A stretch of DNA of 64,000 nucleotides from Chlamydiales bacterium (GCA_022601445.1 JAJACP010000002.1:122707-186706); one strand, 5' to 3'. Numbered from the stretch's first letter, positions 9,221-18,743 are shown. Notes: generated from the sequence alone by a model not told the origin. Numbers and translations: made by a program.

Positions 9221-9579
9221 TTTAAAATGTTTCTTAATTGAATTTGCTTACAAACAGGGTGTGATAGAATACAAAAGAATATAGTCCCCTACGGGACAAT
9301 AATGACAAGGCGGCGGAGAATGGCGTGTGTTGTGCGAAACATTTGCGAGTATGTTACATGAATTTCCATTTCGAAGCAAGAACAGGCGTAGGAAATTTTA
9401 TATTTTCTTAATAATCCACAAATTTCGGTAAAAATGTGGAGTCAAACTCCACAAATTTTGACAATTTTGTGGAGTTTACCCGTAATCTGGCCCTGTCAAG
9501 CAACCGCTGATAGATTAATATAATCTTAATTTAAAAAGCTTATAATAGGTAACTTATACAACTAAATGAAGGAAAAATC
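9221..9579. other. Intergenic region between divergent brnQ and LRR genes
   Basis: This AT-rich 359-base gap carries no gene that I can support. It holds the nested TGTGGAGT hairpins annotated separately, two TATAAT boxes on the plus strand (9519-9524 and 9541-9546) without well-spaced -35 partners, and a small GTCCC/GGGAC hairpin near 9284-9297. It most likely contains the divergent promoters. Confidence 0.5.
9435..9477. promoter_or_regulatory. Nested inverted repeats built from TGTGGAGT
   Basis: TGTGGAGT occurs at 9435-9442, inverted (ACTCCACA) at 9446-9453, and direct again at 9468-9475. The middle copy can pair with either flank: a short hairpin with a 3-base loop, or a 12-bp stem (AAACTCCACAAA at 9444-9455 with TTTGTGGAGTTT at 9466-9477) with a 10-base loop. 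This could be a protein-binding operator or two mutually exclusive RNA hairpins. Confidence 0.55.
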
Positions 9580-10827
9580 ATGGTTAGTCCAGTTTCTTCA
9601 CCATCCAGTCAGCCAGGGATGCCTACTGTTAACCTCAGACAGAGAGGACGCTGCGTGTTCCTAAAAGCAGATGGCCCACTAGAGGAGACAGTTAAAGCCT
9701 TAATCATACGCTTGGGGATTTACGGAAACGAAGCCGCCTTCACACGGGTTGGGATAACTGTTGATAGGCAACCATGTGAGCTACAACCGAGTGATCAGCA
9801 GCTTATTCAGGCCTACTTCAATGAGGGCACGCTCCCTTTCCAAGGAGTGCGGGCAACCATTCAACAAGAGGCCAGCCCCCAGATGTCGCCACGACAACGT
9901 TGTTGGGAAGGGATCATCACTCACTGCCATCAACGCACCCAATCCAGGCTTCTACGCTGCTCCACCCAATTGTATCAACTAAGCGTTCATGCTTTCCGCC
10001 GTGTGAACCTACCTCAAAGAGGATTTTTACCAAGAGAACTCTCTTTTGCTCTTTGTGCACACGGGAAAAAATTTGTGCGTATCAACAGATGGCACTGCAG
10101 CCTTTATCACAATATATCATCAGTTTCTTTCTCATTCCACTTACTTCGCAGTTACTGTCCAAAACTCAAAACCTTGTTCATGAATGCTGCAAATGATTCC
10201 TTCTCTCCAAAAGAGCGAGCAGCTGGATTGCCCTCGTCGCTGAACTATTTGGTTATGTCTGGAGCTGAGGATATCGTTGGATTAAATAAAGTAATCGAAT
10301 CGTGTACCCAGCTTAAAAAATTGGGGCTTTTCCACAATGACAACTTTGAACATCTTTCACTTAAACCGCTCCATCATCTTGAAGAGTTGGAGCTCATTTT
10401 TATTGATTGCGCAGGTGATACACTTAGTCACCTTGCACAAGAGATCCCTGGACTCACTGAACTATCTACGCTGAAAATCTTGGAATCTAAACTTCACAAT
10501 CTTCGTGATTTGGCAAGAGTATTACCTAATCTCAACAATCTGAAAATTTTGAATCTCAATTGGAATAAAATCAGTGATGAAGGGGTCACTTTACTTGCTC
10601 AGCATTTACCTCGATCTCTTGAAAAGCTTTTCCTTAGGAGCAACACTATTCGTAATGAGGGAGCCCTGGCACTTGCGGCTGCGACTGCAGGTTTACCCGC
10701 TCTTCGAGTGGTCGATCTACAAGATAATTACCTCCGTTTGCATCGACATCCAACATTGGGCGAAACTCTTGGCAACCATCAAGCAACGTTTGTGATCGGG
10801 AGTCAACACGAGTGCGATGATGATTGA
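9580..10827 (+). CDS. Leucine-rich-repeat protein (ribonuclease-inhibitor-like repeats)
   Basis: A 415-residue protein with no signal peptide or membrane span. The first 130 residues match nothing I recognise. From about residue 180 there are leucine-rich repeats; the clearest are LNNLKILNLNWNKISDEGV and SLEKLFLRSNTIRNEGALAL, which carry the LxxLxLxxNxIxxEG pattern of the ribonuclease-inhibitor class common in eukaryotes and in bacterial effectors. A LPREL segment before the repeats recalls the start of an F-box but is too short to claim. GAAGGAAAA precedes the ATG. It stands alone between divergent brnQ and convergent nth. A host-directed role is plausible but unproven. Confidence 0.8.
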   Translation: MVSPVSSPSSQPGMPTVNLRQRGRCVFLKADGPLEETVKALIIRLGIYGNEAAFTRVGITVDRQPCELQPSDQQLIQAYFNEGTLPFQGVRATIQQEASPQMSPRQRCWEGIITHCHQRTQSRLLRCSTQLYQLSVHAFRRVNLPQRGFLPRELSFALCAHGKKFVRINRWHCSLYHNISSVSFSFHLLRSYCPKLKTLFMNAANDSFSPKERAAGLPSSLNYLVMSGAEDIVGLNKVIESCTQLKKLGLFHNDNFEHLSLKPLHHLEELELIFIDCAGDTLSHLAQEIPGLTELSTLKILESKLHNLRDLARVLPNLNNLKILNLNWNKISDEGVTLLAQHLPRSLEKLFLRSNTIRNEGALALAAATAGLPALRVVDLQDNYLRLHRHPTLGETLGNHQATFVIGSQHECDDD

Positions 10828-10850
10828 GAATCAGACAGTGATGATGGTGC

Positions 10851-11471
10851 TTAACAAGCATTTTCACTACTCAATCGCTGGCAAATAGGGCACTCCTCTG
10901 GATTATGGCGCCGAGCGGGGCAGTATTTGCGGGCGAAATGGATGATCTGCAAGTGAATCCGTCCCCACTCTTCCTCTTTGAAAAGTGCCTTCAAATCCTT
11001 TTCGACAGCCGCGACAGTCGTGCCTTTTGAGAGTCCCCAACGACGTGCACAGCGATAAATATGCGTATCCACAGGAAACGCAGGATGGCCAAACGCCTGC
11101 ACCATGACCACTGAAGCTGTTTTGTGCCCTACACCAGGGAAAGCTTCTAGTTCATGAAACGTTTGCGGAACTTCCCCATTATGCTCCTCTAAAAGCAAAC
11201 TGGAAAGCTCTTTGATTGCCCGGGCCTTTTGTGGGGAGAGGCCGACTGGTTGAATGATTTTGCGAATCTGCGCCACGGTTAGCTGAACCATCTCCTCTGG
11301 CGTCGAAGCTCTCTCAAATAGCTCGGGAGTGACGCGGTTTACCATGGCATCGGTCGAGCGGGCTGAGAGAAGCACGGCGATCAAAAGCGTGTAGGAATCT
11401 TTGTGCCGCAGGGGAATCGGCGGATCGGGAATGTATTGGTTAAGAAGGCGGCGAATCGTAGCTGGTGTCAT
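10851..11471 (-). CDS. nth: Endonuclease III
   Basis: A 206-residue base-excision-repair glycosylase and AP lyase. The helix-hairpin-helix LEAFPGVGHKTASVVM supplies the catalytic lysine (GHKTA), and the catalytic aspartate follows in FPVDTHIYR. Four C-terminal cysteines should bind a 4Fe-4S cluster, but their spacing is C-x9-C-x2-C-x8-C instead of the E. coli C-x6-C-x2-C-x5-C. The start overlaps the stop of mnmE by 4 bases, so the two are translationally coupled, as in C. trachomatis CT697/CT698. Confidence 0.96.
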   Translation of the reverse strand: MTPATIRRLLNQYIPDPPIPLRHKDSYTLLIAVLLSARSTDAMVNRVTPELFERASTPEEMVQLTVAQIRKIIQPVGLSPQKARAIKELSSLLLEEHNGEVPQTFHELEAFPGVGHKTASVVMVQAFGHPAFPVDTHIYRCARRWGLSKGTTVAAVEKDLKALFKEEEWGRIHLQIIHFARKYCPARRHNPEECPICQRLSSENAC

Positions 11472-12844
11472 TTACCTACACAAAACTGGGAGAAAATAGA
11501 AGAGAGTATATCTTCTCCAATATTTGTTCCAATAATCTGTCCGAGCTCCCTCAATGCTTGACGCATGTCTGCAGCTAAAAACTCGGGGGAAAGAGCCGCT
11601 TCTAAACCATTGATAAGAGCTGTGAGCGCCTCTACAGCACTTTTGAGCGCCTGCTGATGACGTGCTGATGTGATCAACACTTCATCTTTTGGAGGGGCTC
11701 CCTCACTCCAAATCAACCGGTGAACCGTCTCTTTGAGCTGATGCAAGCCCACTTTCTCTTTTGCCGAAAGCGCCACTTCGTAAGGATATGAAGAGTCGCT
11801 ATGTGCTTTTTTAGGCAGGTCCGTTTTGTTCCAGACGACAATCGTTTTCTCTTTGGGAACGCTCCCTAGAAGTTCTTTTTCCTCAACTCCCAACTTTTTG
11901 GCTGTGTCGATCACGAGTAGAATGAGATCAGCCTCTTCCAGAGCCTCTTTTGAACGACGAATCCCCTCTTTTTCGACAATCTCTTCGGTCTCTCGAATGC
12001 CCGCCGTGTCAATCAAGCGAAACGGAAGACCGCCAAGCGTCATCTCCTCATGCAAAAGGTCGCGCGTTGTCCCGGCAACAGGAGTCACAATGGCCCGCTC
12101 TTTTTCAAGCAGCGCGTTCATTAATGAGGATTTACCTGCGTTAGGCGTGCCGGCAATACAAAGGGCAATTCCCTGCTCAATTTTTTGTCCGTCATGAAAT
12201 GTCGCCATCAGCCGCTCCATCTCTTGACGCAACCGGCAGAGATCGGCAACAAGCTCTTCATGCGAGGCAAAGGCCAGTCCCTCTTCTGGGAAGTCCACCC
12301 ACGCTTCTAAGATCGCAGCAATGCGGGTGAGCTCCTCTTGAAAAAGGCGCACTTTACGTGCGAGCCCTCCCTCTAGATGTTTGCCAGCGGCTGTGAAAGC
12401 TTGCTCACTTTTGGCACTGATCACTTTCTGAACTGCTTCGGCCTGGCTTAAATCGAGTTTTCCGTTCATGAAAGCCTTAAAGGTGAATTCCCCCGGAGAA
12501 GCGGGGCGAGCGCCTGCGGCAAGAGTAGCCTCAAGGACTTTTTGAGAAGCAATCATCCCTCCATGACACTGCAGTTCGACGGTATCTTCGCCTGTGTAAG
12601 ACTTAGGGGCGCGCATCACTAAAAGGAGCGCTTCGTCCACTCGATTCCCTTCAAGATCGGAGATCACACCCAGATGAGCCGTGTGAGAGGGGTATGTTGA
12701 AACAGGGCCCGAAAAGATCCGCTCAGCCACAGCTACAGCCTCTTTGCCTGAGATGCGAATGATGCTGATTCCACCCTCCCCAGGAGGGGTGGCAATCGCG
12801 GCAATTGTTTCTCCCGATTGATAGGGGTTATGAATAAAGTCCAT
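11468..12844 (-). CDS. mnmE: tRNA modification GTPase MnmE
   Basis: A 458-residue protein. It acts with MnmG to make 5-substituted uridines at tRNA wobble position 34. The N-terminal tetrahydrofolate-binding domain starts with ETIAAIATPPGEGGISIIR. The inserted G domain has P-loop GTPNAGKS near residue 225, switch region GTTRD, DTAG and NKTD. The protein ends in the invariant FCVGK, whose cysteine is essential in the family. Length is normal. It is the first gene of the mnmE-nth pair and is divergent from the next small gene by 36 bases. Confidence 0.98.
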   Translation of the reverse strand: MDFIHNPYQSGETIAAIATPPGEGGISIIRISGKEAVAVAERIFSGPVSTYPSHTAHLGVISDLEGNRVDEALLLVMRAPKSYTGEDTVELQCHGGMIASQKVLEATLAAGARPASPGEFTFKAFMNGKLDLSQAEAVQKVISAKSEQAFTAAGKHLEGGLARKVRLFQEELTRIAAILEAWVDFPEEGLAFASHEELVADLCRLRQEMERLMATFHDGQKIEQGIALCIAGTPNAGKSSLMNALLEKERAIVTPVAGTTRDLLHEEMTLGGLPFRLIDTAGIRETEEIVEKEGIRRSKEALEEADLILLVIDTAKKLGVEEKELLGSVPKEKTIVVWNKTDLPKKAHSDSSYPYEVALSAKEKVGLHQLKETVHRLIWSEGAPPKDEVLITSARHQQALKSAVEALTALINGLEAALSPEFLAADMRQALRELGQIIGTNIGEDILSSIFSQFCVGK

Positions 12845-12880
12845 TTACAACCTTTACTAGAAGGGTTATATTCTATAACA

Positions 12881-13210
12881 ATGAAACTTCTAATCCCAAT
12901 CTTTTTTGTATTCAGCGCCTTGCCTCTTCTGGCTGATGAAGAAATTGAGGTGGTCCAAGAGCTCATCGCGGTCACTCAAAAAAATCTTCAAGCCCAAAAA
13001 GAGCTGCTAACGGCCCTTGTCCAGTTTAAGCAAGCGCGCCATGCGTTCGTCGAGGAACCAACTAGTCGCAAGCTAGCTACCAAGCTCGTAAAGGCCTCGA
13101 TGTGTGTACAAAAACAAATTGAAACAGAGCACCTCGCTCACCTTTTTGAGTCTGATTTTTTGACTGAACTGCATTTTTTTAACCAACTCGGCACCCAACA
13201 AAAACCTTGA
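12881..13210 (+). CDS. Small secreted alpha-helical protein, unknown function
   Basis: A 109-residue protein with a clear signal peptide (MKLLIPIFFVFSALPLLA, cleavage before DEEIE). The mature part is charged and helical, with possible coiled-coil character (VTQKNLQAQKELLTALVQ) and one cysteine. I recognise no family. The ATG at 12881 is chosen because upstream in-frame codons would bury the signal peptide. The stop overlaps the psd start (TTGA), so it is cotranscribed with psd. Confidence 0.7.
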   Translation: MKLLIPIFFVFSALPLLADEEIEVVQELIAVTQKNLQAQKELLTALVQFKQARHAFVEEPTSRKLATKLVKASMCVQKQIETEHLAHLFESDFLTELHFFNQLGTQQKP

Positions 13211-14094
13211 ACAAGCCCATCCGTTATCTCGATAGACAATCTGGTGAACTGCGGACGGAAAAAGTCTATTGCGAGCCGGCTATCCGCTTTCTCTACGGCT
13301 CGCCCTTTGGTCGTTTTTTTGCACGCATTGTGGCAGGAGTTCCCCTTTTTTCGAAGCTATACGGTTGGTGGCAGTCACTACCGCTCACAAAAGGAAAAAT
13401 CGCTCCTTTTGTCAAAAAGTTTGAACTCGATCCAGGCGAATTTGAGCTTCCTTTATCGGCCTACTCTTCTTTCAACGCGTTTTTTACCCGCAAGCTGAAG
13501 CCAGAAGCACGCCCTATCGGAAATGGTTTGATTCTTCCAGCCGATGGCCGCTACTTTTTTTACCAAAATATCGAGACGTGTGACGGATTTGTTGTGAAGG
13601 GAAAGAAGTTTTCCCTAGAACAAATCCTAGGAGATCGAGCTTTGGCCCACTCATATGCCAGTGGAAGCATGATCCTCGCTCGCCTCTGTCCTACCGACTA
13701 CCATCGTTTCCACTTTCCCTGCGACTGCACACCTGGCCCCTCACGTCTGATCAACGGCCCACTCTACTCTGTCAACCCTCTTGCCACAAGAGAGAGAATC
13801 GACATTCTTGCCGAAAACAAACGGATGATCACACACTTACAAACAAAAGAGAGAGGTGAAATCCTCTTTATCGAAGTGGGCGCGACTAATGTGGGCTCTA
13901 TTCATCAAACATTTACTGCAAATCAGCCTTATCAAAAAGGGGATGAAAAAGGCTTTTTCTCTTTTGGTGGCTCCTCACTCATTCTTCTTTTTCAATCAGA
14001 TCAAATTCAAATTGATCCCTCTTTATTAACTAACTCTTCTCAAGGCATTGAAACTCTGTGTCTTTTTGGACAGACCATAGAATCTGTAAAATAA
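13207..14094 (+). CDS. psd: Phosphatidylserine decarboxylase
   Basis: A 295-residue proenzyme that turns phosphatidylserine into phosphatidylethanolamine at the inner membrane. YSSFNAFFTRKLKPEARPI is the family's N-terminal signature, PTDYHRFHFPCD the central one, and FSFGGSSLILLF holds the self-cleavage site, GSS, where the serine becomes the pyruvoyl group. The start is TTG at 13207, which overlaps the preceding stop and gives an N-terminus resembling chlamydial Psd. The C. trachomatis equivalent is CT699. Confidence 0.95.
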   Translation: MNKPIRYLDRQSGELRTEKVYCEPAIRFLYGSPFGRFFARIVAGVPLFSKLYGWWQSLPLTKGKIAPFVKKFELDPGEFELPLSAYSSFNAFFTRKLKPEARPIGNGLILPADGRYFFYQNIETCDGFVVKGKKFSLEQILGDRALAHSYASGSMILARLCPTDYHRFHFPCDCTPGPSRLINGPLYSVNPLATRERIDILAENKRMITHLQTKERGEILFIEVGATNVGSIHQTFTANQPYQKGDEKGFFSFGGSSLILLFQSDQIQIDPSLLTNSSQGIETLCLFGQTIESVK

Positions 14095-14134
14095 TTGTTC
14101 TATTTAAATCTATAATTTTGGTATTACATAAGAT

Positions 14135-15445
14135 GTGTTCATCATAATAGCCTTGTTTACTCTCGCTTTTGTCATCTACCTCACTATCCGTGACAGAACA
14201 CGCACGCCTCGCTTCTCCGTCAGATCAATTCAAAAAACGCTCAAAGTGGTCTCTCGCCATATCCTTTTGGAGAATTGGCAAGAGGCGCAGGCCCTACTTA
14301 AACCTATTATTGCCAGTCGGTACAGAGGAAAAGAGGCCTCTCTTTTGCACCTACAAGTTCTTCGGGGAACAGGCCAATACGAAAAAGCACTCACAACAGC
14401 CATTCAATCAGCACGCCGTTATCCAGAAGAACTTTTGTTCCGCATGGAAGAGGGGCTCATTCTATTAGAAATGGGGCAGTCGAAAGAAGCATTGGATGCG
14501 TTTAAGGTCTGCGCTCCTATTATGCGTGGGGAAAAACCCTCTATCCATCTTGCAACCGCTTTAAAGCAAACAGGCTACATATCAGAAGCTTTTGAACTGC
14601 TAGAACCGTGGATTGAGCAGACTCAGAGTGGAGCGCTGATCGCCCTTGTCGGAGATATTTGCTTCGAACGGAAGCAATTTCAACAAGCGATTCCATTCTA
14701 TTTGCGCGCCTTTGAGCTTGGACACCAGACGCACTTGGTTACCGTGCAATTAGGCCACGCTTTCCGCCGTTTAGGCAACCTCTCTGAGGCAGAAAAAATT
14801 TTCCGCCGCCTTCTGGAAAAAGACTCTTCTGATGTGATTGCCACGCTGGGCTTAGGCGCCTGCACTCGGGAGCGAGGACACGATTTAAAAGCGCTTCTTA
14901 TCTACCAAGCGAGCGGCGCATGGCAAAGTGGAGACGCACGTCTACTCAAAGAGGCTGGATGGTGCGCGTTGCGAACAGGAAAAAATGAGCAAGCCGAACG
15001 CTACTTGTCCAGGGTCTTGCAGTACGAAAAATCAGACCCGCTCATCTACTCCCATTACGCTTTGGCCCTTGAAAATCAGCATAAATGGCAGGAGGCTGAG
15101 CAGGTCTACTTGCAACTCACTCTTCTATTTCCCTCTTATCCCCACGGCTATCGCGCTCTGGCATGGATGTTTGGAGTGGGGCTCACACAAACACTCTCTC
15201 AAGAGCAGGGAGTAAGTTTTGCTCATGTCGCTTTAAACCTAAATAGCGATCCCGTATCCTGGGAAATCTTGAGCGCATGCGAAGCTAGAACCGGAAACTT
15301 CGAGCGCGCCTATCAGATTCAAATGTCTCTCGCCACCCATGATGACTCCAAAGAGAAACGCATTCTGAGACAGCAAGCGTTGAGAAATTTGCGGAAACAA
15401 CATCCTTTGGATGGACATCAAGTCACTCGTTCTCTTGTCGCATAA
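14135..15445 (+). CDS. Membrane-anchored TPR protein
   Basis: A 436-residue protein beginning with a GTG codon and a single hydrophobic segment (FIIIALFTLAFVIYLTI), so it is probably anchored in the inner membrane facing the cytoplasm. The rest is helical with several tetratricopeptide repeats, for example EEGLILLEMGQSKEALDAF and QLGHAFRRLGNLSEAEKIF. By position it corresponds to CT700, a conserved chlamydial protein of unknown role. TPRs act in protein-protein contacts; the partner is unknown. A TATAAT lies at 14111-14116 with no good -35. Confidence 0.8.
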   Translation: MFIIIALFTLAFVIYLTIRDRTRTPRFSVRSIQKTLKVVSRHILLENWQEAQALLKPIIASRYRGKEASLLHLQVLRGTGQYEKALTTAIQSARRYPEELLFRMEEGLILLEMGQSKEALDAFKVCAPIMRGEKPSIHLATALKQTGYISEAFELLEPWIEQTQSGALIALVGDICFERKQFQQAIPFYLRAFELGHQTHLVTVQLGHAFRRLGNLSEAEKIFRRLLEKDSSDVIATLGLGACTRERGHDLKALLIYQASGAWQSGDARLLKEAGWCALRTGKNEQAERYLSRVLQYEKSDPLIYSHYALALENQHKWQEAEQVYLQLTLLFPSYPHGYRALAWMFGVGLTQTLSQEQGVSFAHVALNLNSDPVSWEILSACEARTGNFERAYQIQMSLATHDDSKEKRILRQQALRNLRKQHPLDGHQVTRSLVA

Positions 15446-15463
15446 CTCGAAATCGGTTATAAT
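15435..15463 (+). promoter_or_regulatory. Sigma-70-type promoter of secA
   Basis: TTGTCG at 15435-15440 and TATAAT at 15458-15463 are separated by 17 bases, ideal for the housekeeping sigma factor. The -10 lies 28 bases before the secA ATG. The -35 overlaps the end of the preceding gene. Confidence 0.65.
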
Positions 15464-15491
15464 AATACAAATTATATAGGGCTAAAGAGAC

Positions 15492-18400
15492 ATGTTCGGA
15501 TTTTTAAAAAAAGTTTTTGGCACATCGCAAGAAAGAACGATCAAGCGCTTCCGAAAAATGGTGGCGGAGGTCAATCAATGGGAAGAGAAATATCAGCAAC
15601 TTTCTGACGAGCAATTGCGAGCCAAGACGACCGAATTTAAAGAGCGTTACCAGAAGGGAGAATCTCTTGATCAACTCCTACCCGAGGCGTACGCTGTCGT
15701 TAAAAACACCTGTCGCCGTTTATGTGGTTCTGATGTCCATGTCTCCGGATACGACCAAAAGTGGGATATGATTCCCTATGATGTGCAGGTCATCGGCGCC
15801 ATCGCCCTGCATATGGGCTACATCTCAGAAATGCAAACAGGTGAGGGAAAAACACTCACTGCGACCATGCCTCTCTACTTAAACGCTCTTGCGGGAGACC
15901 CGGTTCACTTGGTCACGGTCAACGACTATCTTTGTAATCGAGATTGCCAATGGGTGGGATCCATCTTACGCTGGCTGGGACTCACGACAGGCGTTTTAAC
16001 CAATGATACACCCCAGCACTTAAGAAAAGAGATCTACGGATCAGATGTTGTGTATGGAACAGCTTCTGAGTTTGGTTTTGATTACCTCCGTGATAACTCA
16101 ATGGCCTCAACAGAGGAGGAGCAGGTCCAGCGCGGCTACTTCTTTGCTATTGTAGATGAGATTGACTCTATTTTAATTGATGAAGCGCGCACCCCCCTGA
16201 TTATTTCGGGGCCCACCCCCAAAAGCCTTCAAATGTACGATCAGCTTAAGAGTGGAGTGGCCACTCTTGTTAGGATGCAGCGTGATCTGTGTAGCCGCCT
16301 GGGAAATGAGGCACGCAAAGTGCTCGACCCCTACCTGAATGATGCAGAGCTTCCAAAGGACAAAAAAGAATTGGAGAAGGTGCGTGAGGGGTGCCGCCGC
16401 TTATGGATGGTGAGCAAAGGAATGCCCCACAACCGTGTGCTCAGACGCGCACGTGAAAATCCTGATTTGCGTGCCGAGATCGACAAATGGGATGTCTATT
16501 TTCACTCGGATCAAAACAAAGAAGAGAAAATTGAGACGTTGGCAGAGCTTTTCATGGTTGTCGATGAAAAGGGAAGCGAGTTTGAACTAACAGACAAAGG
16601 AATCACCTCTTGGGCCGAGCTGACAGGTGGCTCTGTGAATGACTTTGTAATGCTCGACCTAGGCCACGAGTACGCTCAAGTCGATCAAGATCCAAAGGCT
16701 AGTGAAGAAGAGAAGCTTGAGAAAAAACTCGCTTTGAATGAGGAAGATGCGCATAGAAAAGAGCGCTCCCATAATATTCGACAGCTGCTGCGTGCTCACC
16801 TACTGATGGAAAAAGATGTCGACTACATTGTCGATGCCGACAAAATTGTGATTATTGATGAGCACACCGGTCGTCCCCAGCCTGGAAGACGGTTTTCCGA
16901 TGGTCTGCACCAAGCGATCGAAGCTAAAGAGGGCGTGGCGATTCAGCGCGAAACGCAAACCTACGCCACCATTACGTTGCAAAACTACTTCCGCATGTAC
17001 AACAAGCTCGCAGGAATGACAGGAACTGCCATTACTGAGGCAAACGAGTTCAAAGAGATCTACAAGCTCGATGTTCTGCAGATTCCCACCTATAAAGCGT
17101 GTCAGCGTGATGATTTCAATGATGAAATTTACATGACCGAGCGGGAAAAATATAACGCGATTCTTAAAGAAATTAAGGATGTGCATGGCAAAGGACGCCC
17201 GATCCTGATTGGAACGGAGACCGTTGAGGTTTCAGAAAAGCTCTCCCGTATTTTACGTCAAAACCAAATCGAACACACAGTCTTGAATGCCAAGCACCAT
17301 GCCAGTGAGGCCGAAATCATCGCTGATGCCGGAAGCAAAGATGCTGTAACCGTCTCCACCAACATGGCAGGTCGTGGAACAGACATTAAACTCAAAGAGG
17401 GCGTCGCACAATTGGGCGGAATGCATGTCATTGGAACCACACGCCACCAATCACGCCGCATCGATAGGCAGCTCAGAGGACGGAGTGCTCGATTGGGCGA
17501 TCCGGGCTCTTCTAAATTCTTTATCTCCTTTGAAGACCAATTGATGCGTCTATTTGCCTCACCTAAGCTCAACGCGCTAATTCAACGTTTTCGTCCTCCT
17601 GAAGGCGAGGCTATCTCAGCAAATATTTTAAACCGCTCGATTGAAACGGCCCAAAAACGGGTCGAGGGGCGTAATTACACAGTCCGCAAACATACACTTG
17701 AGTATGACGATGTGATGAATAAGCAACGTCAAGAGATCTACAGCTTCCGCAACGAAATTCTACGTAGCGGTGACCTGCTTCCTAACGCCCATGATCTGTT
17801 AAGTGAGGTCTGCGCAATTGAAGCAGCTGAGCACTTTCAGTCCCGTTCACAAGAAGGAGGATGGAATCCCGAAGAGTTTCGCCAAAAGCTCATGAGTCAA
17901 TTCCCTGTTAGTTTTGAAGAGGGGTATTTTGATAGCGATCACTACACCTTAGAGCAGATCGAGCAGATGGCCACTGACAAAATCATAGAGGCCTTCGAGC
18001 ACAAATATGCCCACGAGAAAGCCAAAGCAGAGCAGAGCAATCCAGAAGTGGATGCGGAAAAATTAGCACAAAACGGTGTACGGGCCGTTGTGATCCATAA
18101 AATCGATGAACTATGGCAAGAGCATCTGCTCACCATGGATCATTTACGCTCAGAAGTGAGTCTCCGCACGGTTGCTCAGCGTGACCCGCTTCTTGAATTT
18201 AAACATGAGGCCTTCCGCCTTTTCCACGAACTTACCCATCGTCTTCACGTCGAAGCGGCACGTAACTTGTTCAAAATCGAGATCTCTACCATGCACCCAG
18301 GCCTCTTCCAAGAACTCCTCAACGAGATCAATCTAGAAACCAATCGGATGATGTTTGACGAGATGCCTGATCGAGCCCCCCAAAACCCACCTGAAGAAGA

Positions 18401-18533
18401 GGTTTCTCATGCCGACCGCAAACCTGTCGGCATTCCTGCTCTGGCAGAACCTAAGGTAGGACGTAACGACCCCTGTCCTTGCAAAAGTGGCAAAAAATAC
18501 AAGCATTGCTGCGGACTTTCAGAAAAAATTTAG
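15492..18533 (+). CDS. secA: Preprotein translocase ATPase SecA
   Basis: A 1013-residue motor of the Sec pathway. Walker A is MQTGEGKT near residue 115, the DEAD-type motif is VDEIDSILIDEART, and the second nucleotide-binding fold has MAGRGTDIKL and RQLRGRSARLGDPG. The C-terminus ends with the SEC-C zinc site, C-x-C-x8-C-C (DPCPCKSGKKYKHCCGL), which contacts SecB or lipids in other bacteria. It is somewhat longer than E. coli SecA (901), chiefly from an insertion near residues 270-430, as I recall for chlamydial SecA. The C. trachomatis equivalent is CT701. Confidence 0.98.
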   Translation: MFGFLKKVFGTSQERTIKRFRKMVAEVNQWEEKYQQLSDEQLRAKTTEFKERYQKGESLDQLLPEAYAVVKNTCRRLCGSDVHVSGYDQKWDMIPYDVQVIGAIALHMGYISEMQTGEGKTLTATMPLYLNALAGDPVHLVTVNDYLCNRDCQWVGSILRWLGLTTGVLTNDTPQHLRKEIYGSDVVYGTASEFGFDYLRDNSMASTEEEQVQRGYFFAIVDEIDSILIDEARTPLIISGPTPKSLQMYDQLKSGVATLVRMQRDLCSRLGNEARKVLDPYLNDAELPKDKKELEKVREGCRRLWMVSKGMPHNRVLRRARENPDLRAEIDKWDVYFHSDQNKEEKIETLAELFMVVDEKGSEFELTDKGITSWAELTGGSVNDFVMLDLGHEYAQVDQDPKASEEEKLEKKLALNEEDAHRKERSHNIRQLLRAHLLMEKDVDYIVDADKIVIIDEHTGRPQPGRRFSDGLHQAIEAKEGVAIQRETQTYATITLQNYFRMYNKLAGMTGTAITEANEFKEIYKLDVLQIPTYKACQRDDFNDEIYMTEREKYNAILKEIKDVHGKGRPILIGTETVEVSEKLSRILRQNQIEHTVLNAKHHASEAEIIADAGSKDAVTVSTNMAGRGTDIKLKEGVAQLGGMHVIGTTRHQSRRIDRQLRGRSARLGDPGSSKFFISFEDQLMRLFASPKLNALIQRFRPPEGEAISANILNRSIETAQKRVEGRNYTVRKHTLEYDDVMNKQRQEIYSFRNEILRSGDLLPNAHDLLSEVCAIEAAEHFQSRSQEGGWNPEEFRQKLMSQFPVSFEEGYFDSDHYTLEQIEQMATDKIIEAFEHKYAHEKAKAEQSNPEVDAEKLAQNGVRAVVIHKIDELWQEHLLTMDHLRSEVSLRTVAQRDPLLEFKHEAFRLFHELTHRLHVEAARNLFKIEISTMHPGLFQELLNEINLETNRMMFDEMPDRAPQNPPEEEVSHADRKPVGIPALAEPKVGRNDPCPCKSGKKYKHCCGLSEKI

Positions 18534-18562
18534 TACACATTTATTAAAAATAGATGTCAGAC

Positions 18563-18604
18563 ACTAAAGGATTTAAAATGGGTTGAATCCTGCTCTCTTT
18601 AGTG
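18563..18604 (+). terminator. Possible transcription stop hairpin after secA
   Basis: CACTAAAG (18563-18570) pairs with CTTTAGTG (18597-18604), with an inner GGATT/AATCC pairing. It lies about 30 bases after the secA stop. No T-run follows, so it may be a processing or regulatory hairpin instead. Confidence 0.35.
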
Positions 18605-18743
18605 AAAAAAGACCTCCTATTAAAATTAATCTTTTCTTTAAAGAATTGCTTGGCTATTGTGAACTTTCTGTAAACGCCCTTGTTGTGTCATTCTTTGAAT
18701 TACTCAGCGAGGGAAATAAAACTACTCATGACAAGGAGTGCTT

